Shown here: positions 58,550 to 64,000 of the stretch, in pieces | How the letters are laid out: the number at the start of each line of letters is the position of its first letter | Position numbering within the stretch: position 1 is the first letter of the stretch | Assembly (NCBI RefSeq): GCF_003731765.1 | Contig: NZ_MOAL01000003.1 | Span: 434,001 to 498,000 of the forward strand | DNA: 64,000 nt | Origin: Pseudomonas chlororaphis | GTDB lineage: Bacteria; Pseudomonadota; Gammaproteobacteria; Pseudomonadales; Pseudomonadaceae | Reading direction: 5' to 3' | Translations under genes and position numbers: made by a program | Notes under the pieces: generated by a model | Told to the model about the DNA's origin: nothing | What the model saw: the letters and a program-made list of their open reading frames with translations, nothing else | The model's database searches: none

Positions 58550-59581
58550 TTAGTAGCTGCTATCCGGCAGGCTGGCGATGATCGAGCGGTAGCTGTTCAT
58601 CCGTTGCTGTTGCACGCGGCCGTCTTCCAGGGCCATGAGCAGGGCGCAGCCCGGTTCGCGATCGTGCTTGCAGTCGCGGAAACGGCAAGTGCCGAGCAAG
58701 TCGTTGAACTCGATAAAGCCGGCCTCGACATCGGCGCGACTGACATGCCCGAGGCCGAACTCACGAATCCCTGGGGAGTCGATCAGTTCGCCGCCGCCGG
58801 GGAAGTGGAACAGGCGGGCGGTGGTGGTGGTGTGGGTGCCTTGGCCGGAGTACTCCGACAGCGGGCCGACACGGGCTTCGACTTCCGGCAGCAGGCTGTT
58901 GACCAGGGAGGACTTGCCTACGCCGGACTGGCCGACGAATACGCTGATGCGCCCGTCCAGTTGGGTTTGCAGTTGATCCATGCCGTCGCCGTGGTGCGCC
59001 GAGACTTCCAGCAGCGGATAGCCCAGCTGGCGATAGACCGCGAGCAAGGCATTGAGCGCCGGGGCGTTCTGTTCGTCGATCAGGTCGGCTTTGTTCAGCA
59101 GCAGCAACGGGCGGATGCCGGCGTGCTCGGCGGCTACTAGGTAACGATCGATCAGGTTGGCGTGGGGCTCGGGCATGGGCGCGAAGACAATCACAATCAT
59201 GTCGACGTTGGCTGCCACCGGCTTGAGTTGGCCGCGGCTGTCCGGGCGGCACAGTTCGGTGTTGCGCGGCAGTTGGGCGACGATCACCCCGATGCCTTGG
59301 TTGCCGGCGCGCCAGACCACTTGGTCGCCGGTGACCAGTGCGGGCAGGTTGGCGCGCAAATGGCAGCGGAATATCTGGCCGGCCAATTCGCCTTCGCGGG
59401 CTTCGACCTCGACCTGTACGCCGAAGTGGGCAATCACCAACCCGGTCTGTTCCGGGCCGAGATCGCCTCCCTCCAGGGCTTCCACCGCGGAGGATTCGCG
59501 TTTGGCGGCGCGGGCGGCGCGCTCGCCTTGAATCTTTTCGATGCGCCAGTTTTGGCGACGATTGAGCTGGCGTTTGGCCAT
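58550..59581 (-). CDS. rsgA: Ribosome small subunit-dependent GTPase A
   Basis: 343 residues. N-terminal basic tail and OB fold, then a circularly permuted GTPase in the order G4 NKAD (about 165), G1 GQSGVGKSS (about 220), G2 THTTTTARL and G3 DSPG. A C-terminal zinc knuckle [14 protein letters not shown] ends the protein. Assists 30S maturation. Divergent from orn, the same arrangement as E. coli rsgA-orn and PAO1 PA4952-PA4951. Confidence 0.96.
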   Translation of the reverse strand: MAKRQLNRRQNWRIEKIQGERAARAAKRESSAVEALEGGDLGPEQTGLVIAHFGVQVEVEAREGELAGQIFRCHLRANLPALVTGDQVVWRAGNQGIGVIVAQLPRNTELCRPDSRGQLKPVAANVDMIVIVFAPMPEPHANLIDRYLVAAEHAGIRPLLLLNKADLIDEQNAPALNALLAVYRQLGYPLLEVSAHHGDGMDQLQTQLDGRISVFVGQSGVGKSSLVNSLLPEVEARVGPLSEYSGQGTHTTTTARLFHFPGGGELIDSPGIREFGLGHVSRADVEAGFIEFNDLLGTCRFRDCKHDREPGCALLMALEDGRVQQQRMNSYRSIIASLPDSSY

Positions 59582-59628
59582 TGGTGTTCCGTGTCGATAA
59601 TGCAGCGGTTAGGTAAAACGGCCGCGAG

Positions 59629-59657
59629 TTTAGCACGCCGGGCAGGTGCTCTAGGCT
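59629..59657 (+). promoter_or_regulatory. Candidate orn promoter
   Basis: TTTAGC, 17-base spacer, TAGGCT, about 32 bases upstream of the orn ATG. Spacing is ideal but hexamers match only partly. TAAACT at 59657 is an alternative -10. Confidence 0.35.
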
Positions 59658-59688
59658 AAACTGCGCAACTACGCCGAGGAGCCCTCCC

Positions 59689-60231
59689 ATGCAAAACCCG
59701 CAGAATCTGATTTGGATCGATCTGGAAATGACCGGTCTGAACCCTGACACCGACGTCATTATCGAGATGGCGACCATCGTCACCGACAGCAACCTCAATA
59801 CCTTGGCTGAAGGCCCGGTCATTGCGATTCACCAGAGCGATGAAATCCTCGCTGGCATGGATGAGTGGAACACCCGCCAGCACGGTGGTTCCGGCTTGAC
59901 CCAGCGTGTGCGCGACAGCCGTATCAGCATGGCCGAAGCCGAAGCGCAGACCATTGCGTTCCTTGAGCAATGGGTGCCCAAGGGCAAGTCGCCGATCTGT
60001 GGCAACAGCATCTGCCAGGACCGGCGCTTCCTGTTTCGCCACATGAAGGCCCTGGAAAGCTATTTCCACTACCGCAACCTGGACGTTTCGACCCTGAAAG
60101 AGTTGGCCGCACGCTGGGCCCCGGATGTGCGTGACAGCTTCAAGAAGGGCAGCACCCACCTGGCACTGGATGATATTCGCGAGTCCATCGCCGAGTTGCA
60201 GCACTACCGCAAGCACTTCATCAAGTTCTAA
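59689..60231 (+). CDS. orn: Oligoribonuclease
   Basis: 3'-5' exoribonuclease that degrades 2-5-mers and is the main enzyme for pGpG turnover in c-di-GMP signalling. 180 residues. DEDDh motifs: [10 protein letters not shown] (Asp11, Glu13), [10 protein letters not shown] and the terminal [10 protein letters not shown]. Length and order match PAO1 PA4951. ATG at 59689 has GAGGAG just upstream. Confidence 0.97.
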   Translation: MQNPQNLIWIDLEMTGLNPDTDVIIEMATIVTDSNLNTLAEGPVIAIHQSDEILAGMDEWNTRQHGGSGLTQRVRDSRISMAEAEAQTIAFLEQWVPKGKSPICGNSICQDRRFLFRHMKALESYFHYRNLDVSTLKELAARWAPDVRDSFKKGSTHLALDDIRESIAELQHYRKHFIKF

Positions 60232-60241
60232 AGCGCAACTT

Positions 60242-60265
60242 CTGTCGCCGGCCGCCCGGCGACAG
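60242..60265 (+). terminator. Hairpin after orn
   Basis: CTGTCGCCGG, loop CCGC, CCGGCGACAG: perfect 10-bp stem 10 bases after orn. No T run follows, so termination is uncertain. The rest of the gap to 60357 has TTGGTG at 60304 and TAGACT at 60325, a weak promoter for the next gene. Confidence 0.5.
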
Positions 60266-60357
60266 GGCCTTGCCGCCAGCCTATTTCCCTCTGCTGCCCT
60301 CTTTTGGTGCCTGCGCCAACTGAGTAGACTGCGCGCCTTCCTGCAAGGACCGCCATC

Positions 60358-60969
60358 ATGCTGCTGATGCTCTACCTGATTGCCATTACCGCTGAAGCCA
60401 TGACGGGCGCCTTGTCGGCCGGTCGCCGTGGCATGGATTGGTTTGGCGTGGTGCTGATCGCCTGCATCACGGCCCTGGGCGGCGGTTCGGTGCGTGATGT
60501 GCTGCTGGGGCACTACCCGCTGACCTGGGTCAAGCACCCCGAATACCTGGTGCTGACCTCAGTGGCGGCGCTGGTGACGATCTTTATCGCGCCCCTGATG
60601 CGCCATCTGCGCTCGCTGTTCCTGGTGCTCGACGCTGTGGGCCTGGTGGCCTTTACCTTGATTGGCTGCATGACTGCCCTGGAAATGGGCCACGGCATGC
60701 TGGTGGCCTCGGTCAGTGGGGTGATCACCGGGGTCTTCGGCGGCATTCTGCGGGATATTTTCTGCAACGACATTCCGCTGATTTTCCGCCGCGAGCTCTA
60801 TGCCAGCGTCTCCTTCGCCGCTGCCTGGTGCTACATGCTGTGCATCTATCTGCAATTGCCCGGCGAGCAGTCGATCCTGATCACCTTGTTTGGCGGCTTT
60901 CTATTACGGCTGCTGGCGATCCGTTTTCACTGGGAAATGCCCAAATTCGTCTACAACGACGAACATTGA
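60358..60969 (+). CDS. UPF0126/TRIC-type membrane protein
   Basis: 203 residues, about six or seven hydrophobic helices. Two repeats each with a glycine-rich GG-x3-RD motif: ALGGGSVRDVLLG (about 45) and GVFGGILRDIFCN (about 133), the YicG/UPF0126 signature. Bacterial relatives form TRIC-type cation channels; transport of glycine has also been proposed. Its last 19 bases overlap the queG gene tail to tail. I do not recall it at this place in PAO1. Confidence 0.85.
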   Translation: MLLMLYLIAITAEAMTGALSAGRRGMDWFGVVLIACITALGGGSVRDVLLGHYPLTWVKHPEYLVLTSVAALVTIFIAPLMRHLRSLFLVLDAVGLVAFTLIGCMTALEMGHGMLVASVSGVITGVFGGILRDIFCNDIPLIFRRELYASVSFAAAWCYMLCIYLQLPGEQSILITLFGGFLLRLLAIRFHWEMPKFVYNDEH

Positions 60970-62030
60970 CGGCTGGCGTGCTGCGCCAAGGCCCACTGCA
61001 CGTGCTCGCGCACCAGCTCTGACGGGTGGTCCTGGCGCGCCTTGAGGGCTTCGAGCACGGGGATGCTCGAGGGCGCATTGCCCAGGCCCACCGCCAGGTT
61101 GCGCAGCCAGCGCTCGTAACCGGCGCGGCGCAGGGGCGAGCCTTCGGTGCTGCTGAGGAAGGTGTCTTCATCCCACAGGAACAGCTCGGCCAATTCGGCA
61201 TTGTCCAGGTTGTGCCGGGGCTTGAAGTCGCTTTCGCCGGACGGCCGGGCGAAACGGTTCCAGGGGCAGACGATCTGGCAGTCATCGCAGCCGAAGACGC
61301 GGTTGCCGATCAGCGAGCGCAAGTCCTCGGGAATCGCGCTTTTCAGCTCGATGGTCAGGTAAGAAATACAGCGTCGGGCATCCAGCACATAGGGGCCGAC
61401 AAACGCGTTGGTGGGGCAGATGTCGAGGCAGGCGGTGCAGCGCCCGCAGTGCTCCGTGGCGTGGGGCGCATCCACCGGCAGCGGTAGGTCGACGAACAGT
61501 TCGCTCAGAAAGAAGTAACTGCCGGCCTTGCGGTTGAGCACCAGGGTGTTCTTACCGATCCAGCCCAGCCCAGCCTGTTCGGCGATGGCTTTTTCCAAGA
61601 CCGGGGCACTGTCGACAAAGGCGCGGTAGCCGAACGGCCCGATGGCCTGCTGAATGCGCTCGGCCAGTTGCTGCACGCGTTTGCGGATCAGCTTGTGGTA
61701 GTCGCGCCCCAGGGCGTAACGCGAGACATAGGCTTTCTCGGGTTGGGCCAGGCGTTGCGCCATCTGGGTGTCGCCGGGCAGGTAGTCCATGCGCAGCGAC
61801 ACCACGCGCAAGGTGCCAGGCACCAGTTGGTCCGGGTGGGAGCGTTTGCTGCCGTGGGCGCCCATGTACTCCATCTCGCCGTGGTAGCCGGCAGCCAGCC
61901 AGCGCTCCAGGTGCTGCTCATGCTCGGCGAGGTCCAGGCCGCTGATGCCGACTTGCTGAAAGCCCAGCTCGCGGCCCCAGTCCTTGATCGATTGGGCGAG
62001 GGCAGGGAGATCGGTGGTAATAGCGGGCAT
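60951..62030 (-). CDS. queG: Epoxyqueuosine reductase
   Basis: Final step of queuosine synthesis in tRNA; cobalamin-dependent. 359 residues from the ATG at 62030; a frame 27 codons longer is rejected. Two 4Fe-4S motifs: CGRCTACLDICPTNA (about 195) and GCDDCQIVCPWN (about 250). ALGRDYHKLIRKR and IGKNTLVLNRKAGS are family blocks. A C-terminal HEAT-like segment is present. Divergent from nnrD across 63 bases. Confidence 0.95.
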   Translation of the reverse strand: MPAITTDLPALAQSIKDWGRELGFQQVGISGLDLAEHEQHLERWLAAGYHGEMEYMGAHGSKRSHPDQLVPGTLRVVSLRMDYLPGDTQMAQRLAQPEKAYVSRYALGRDYHKLIRKRVQQLAERIQQAIGPFGYRAFVDSAPVLEKAIAEQAGLGWIGKNTLVLNRKAGSYFFLSELFVDLPLPVDAPHATEHCGRCTACLDICPTNAFVGPYVLDARRCISYLTIELKSAIPEDLRSLIGNRVFGCDDCQIVCPWNRFARPSGESDFKPRHNLDNAELAELFLWDEDTFLSSTEGSPLRRAGYERWLRNLAVGLGNAPSSIPVLEALKARQDHPSELVREHVQWALAQHASRQCSSL

Positions 62031-62093
62031 GAGGCGAGAGAAACCGGGGCTGAGGTGCGTATAATTCTGCCAGACATCGGAGCCCGAAGACGC

Positions 62094-62954
62094 ATGCCGC
62101 AGACAAATCACCCATTACCCGACGTTCAGTCACTGTTGGCTGAGCAGTTGCCGCGATTGAGCGCCCGTTCCCTGGACGCCCATAAAGGTCAGTTCGGCCA
62201 TGTGCTGGTGATCGGTGGCGACCGTGGTTTCGGCGGTGCCGCGCTGTTGAGCGCGCAAAGTGCCCTGCGCAGTGGCGCCGGCCTGGTGTCGCTGGCCACT
62301 CGCAGCGAGCACGTGCCGGCGGCCCTGGCGCGCTTGCCGGAAGTCATGACCCTGGGCGTGCACTCGGCCAACCAGTTGATGGGGCTGCTGGAGCAGGCTT
62401 CGGTCCTGGTGGTGGGCCCCGGCCTGGGACAGGGCGCCTGGGGGCGCAGCTTATTGTCCGCCGCGGCCAGTGCCCGCCTGCCGCAGGTCTGGGATGCCGA
62501 TGCGTTGAATCTGTTGTCCAAGGGCGGCTTGCTGTTGCCGGCCGCCAGTGTGATCACGCCTCATCCCGGGGAAGCGGCGCGGCTGTTGGGGGTAAGCACG
62601 GCCCAGGTGCAGGCGGATCGTCCTGCCGCAGCCCGAGCGTTGAGCAAAAAATATACAGCGGTGGTGGTGCTCAAGGGGGCTGGTAGCCTGATTGCTAGCC
62701 CGGAGGGGAACCTGGTCCGTTGCGATCAGGGGCATCCGGTAATGGCCACCGCGGGGTTGGGGGATGTGCTGGCGGGTCTGCTGGGGGCGTTGCTGGCCCA
62801 GGGCTTGCCGGCGTTCGAAGCCGCTTGCCTGGCGGTGTGGCTGCATGCCACGGCCGGCGAGCGTCAAGGCGCCCAAGGGCGCGGGTTGGCGGCCAGTGAT
62901 CTGATCCCGGCCATTCGTCAGTTGTTGGAGGAGCAGTCACCGTGTCTGAAGTAA
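62094..62954 (+). CDS. nnrD: ADP-dependent NAD(P)H-hydrate dehydratase
   Basis: Repairs hydrated NAD(P)H. 286 residues from the ATG at 62094. Ribokinase-like fold: GHVLVIGGDRGFGGA (about 35), LVVGPGLGQGAWG (about 104), TPHPGEAARLLG (about 160) and the catalytic TAGLGDVLAGLLGALL (about 218). The epimerase half (NnrE) found fused in E. coli is absent. A TATAAT lies at 62060. The 3' end overlaps tsaE by 13 bases. Confidence 0.94.
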   Translation: MPQTNHPLPDVQSLLAEQLPRLSARSLDAHKGQFGHVLVIGGDRGFGGAALLSAQSALRSGAGLVSLATRSEHVPAALARLPEVMTLGVHSANQLMGLLEQASVLVVGPGLGQGAWGRSLLSAAASARLPQVWDADALNLLSKGGLLLPAASVITPHPGEAARLLGVSTAQVQADRPAAARALSKKYTAVVVLKGAGSLIASPEGNLVRCDQGHPVMATAGLGDVLAGLLGALLAQGLPAFEAACLAVWLHATAGERQGAQGRGLAASDLIPAIRQLLEEQSPCLK

Positions 62955-63412
62955 CCCTGTATCTGGCCGATGAAGAGGCCATGGTCGCGTTTGGTGCACA
63001 GATTGCGCGGGCGACCCAAGGCGTTGGGGTGATCTTTCTTGAAGGTGACCTGGGCGCGGGTAAAACCACCTTGTCGCGCGGCATCATCCGTGGGCTGGGG
63101 CATGTGGGGGCGGTGAAGAGCCCGACCTTCACCCTGGTGGAGCCTTATGAGATCGGTGAGGTGCGGGCTTTTCACTTCGACCTGTATCGCTTGGTCGACC
63201 CGGAGGAGTTGGAGTTCCTGGGCATCCGTGACTATTTCGAGGGCGATGCTTTGTGCCTGCTGGAGTGGCCTCAACGTGGTGCAGGCTTTTTGCCAAAGCC
63301 GGACCTGACCATTACCATTAGCCCGCATAACAACGGGCGCTCTGTGCATCTGTTATCACAAGGCTCGCGTGGCGAGTCCTGGTGTGCCGCTTTGGCGTTG
63401 GAATTCAAATAA
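62942..63412 (+). CDS. tsaE: tRNA threonylcarbamoyladenosine biosynthesis ATPase TsaE
   Basis: 156 residues from a GTG start inside the nnrD end. Walker A GDLGAGKTTLSRG near residue 38, then SPTFTLVEPY and HFDLYRL. TsaE energises the TsaB-TsaD complex for t6A37 in ANN-decoding tRNAs. The order queG-nnrD-tsaE-amiB is conserved in pseudomonads. Ends 15 bases before the amiB start. Confidence 0.96.
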   Translation: MSEVTLYLADEEAMVAFGAQIARATQGVGVIFLEGDLGAGKTTLSRGIIRGLGHVGAVKSPTFTLVEPYEIGEVRAFHFDLYRLVDPEELEFLGIRDYFEGDALCLLEWPQRGAGFLPKPDLTITISPHNNGRSVHLLSQGSRGESWCAALALEFK

Positions 63413-63427
63413 ATTATGGGGTTAGGT

Positions 63428-64000
63428 ATGCGCATTCGCGCGATGGTCGCTGTCGTAGGACTCTTGCTTACGGCATTGGCCGTCGAGGCTGTGGCCGCAA
63501 CACAGGTTCGCAGCGTTCGGCTGTGGCGGGCACCGGATAACACGCGACTGGTGTTCGACCTGACCGGCCCGGTGCAACACAGTGTCTTCACCCTCTCGGC
63601 CCCCGATCGCCTGGTGATCGATATCAATGGCGCGACCCTGGGCGGCCCATTGAACATCGCCACGGCCAATACGCCGATCTCTGCCATGCGTTCAGCGCAG
63701 CGCACGCCAACCGACCTGCGGGTGGTCATCGACCTGAAAAAGGCCGTCACCCCGAAGAGCTTCACCCTGGCACCCAATGCCCAATACGGTAACCGTCTGG
63801 TGGTCGATCTGTTCGATAACCCGGCCGATGCCGCGCCGACACCGCCGCCGACCAATGTCGCGACGGTTCCGGCCGTTCCGGTGACACCGGTCGAACCGGC
63901 GATCAAGCTGCCGCCGGCACCGGCGGGCAAACGCGACATTATCGTGGTAATCGACGCCGGGCACGGTGGCGAAGACCCGGGGGCTTCCGGTTCCCGCGGT
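63428..64000 (+). CDS. amiB: N-acetylmuramoyl-L-alanine amidase (5' part)
   Basis: Open to the window end; 191 residues seen. A signal peptide (about 1-23, ending AVAA) precedes an AMIN domain TQVRSVRLWRAPDNTRLVFD (about 24-120), a Pro-rich linker (about 135-165) and the start of the zinc amidase domain IVVIDAGHGGEDPGA, with His and Glu ligands. Splits septal peptidoglycan in daughter-cell separation, activated by EnvC-type proteins. An in-frame ATG at 63416 is an alternative; I prefer 63428 because GGGGTTAGG precedes it. Confidence 0.94.
   Translation, partial: MRIRAMVAVVGLLLTALAVEAVAATQVRSVRLWRAPDNTRLVFDLTGPVQHSVFTLSAPDRLVIDINGATLGGPLNIATANTPISAMRSAQRTPTDLRVVIDLKKAVTPKSFTLAPNAQYGNRLVVDLFDNPADAAPTPPPTNVATVPAVPVTPVEPAIKLPPAPAGKRDIIVVIDAGHGGEDPGASGSRG

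Overview
The window is about 63% GC chromosomal DNA from a Pseudomonas, most likely of the P. fluorescens group. Three things support this. Gene order follows the aceE-glnE-waa-msbA-hldE-waaA-tolC-thiC-parE-parC-serB-psd-motAB-orn-queG-amiB segment of P. aeruginosa PAO1 (about PA5015 down to PA4947, read in reverse). A CQTHHR-type rhodanese (RhdA) is present. A REP doublet of the P. fluorescens type lies at 50041-50111. No prophage, IS, integrase, CRISPR, tRNA or rRNA was found; nearly all the DNA is chromosomal backbone, with accessory cell-surface genes inserted in the lipopolysaccharide (LPS) region.

Layout. 1-2443 is aceE (minus strand, 3' end outside the window), with two 13-bp palindromes upstream that fit a GntR/FadR-type operator. 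2828-5767 is glnE. 5902-21862 is a long, tightly overlapping plus-strand LPS-core series: waaF, waaC, waaG, waaP, three more kinase-fold genes (wapP-like, InaA-like, a double-kinase wapQ-like), a carbamoyltransferase, a GT4, a Mig-14-like protein, a PIG-L deacetylase (dnpA-like), a DUF6625 protein, a second GT4 (ssg-like), a GT2 (wapR-like) and a hexapeptide acetyltransferase. On the minus strand 21912-23759 encodes an O-antigen ligase fused to a kinase-like domain. msbA follows, then a sulfotransferase plus APS kinase pair, then hldE.

28784-32202 is a minus-strand group: SMR transporter, FAD oxidoreductase, aldo/keto reductase and an uncharacterised protein with a diverged Nudix-like box. 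A LysR regulator with a palindromic operator is divergent to it. waaA (Kdo transferase) and tolC converge on a strong terminator. A TPP riboswitch controls thiC and probably the transporter cytX. 39726-49081 holds a RsiV-like lipoprotein, nudF, a DUF1249 gene, cpdA, yqiA, and then parE and parC separated by two envelope or secreted protein genes. 49258-63412 carries a PqiC-like lipoprotein, an AhpA-family membrane protein divergent from serB, psd, rhdA, an HDOD protein, motA-motB, rsgA, orn, a UPF0126/TRIC-type membrane protein, queG, nnrD and tsaE. amiB begins at 63428 and runs off the window.

How the genes work together. Much of the first 34 kb builds and exports LPS. HldE makes ADP-heptose, WaaA adds Kdo, WaaC and WaaF add heptoses, and WaaG and the other transferases extend the core. 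WaaP and related proteins phosphorylate heptose, the carbamoyltransferase decorates it, MsbA flips lipid A-core, and the WaaL domain attaches O-antigen. The sulfotransferase/CysC pair between msbA and hldE is the best candidate for an undescribed surface-modification step, possibly LPS sulfation. The fused ligase-kinase and two kinase-fold domains lacking the usual catalytic Asp are the other unusual LPS features.
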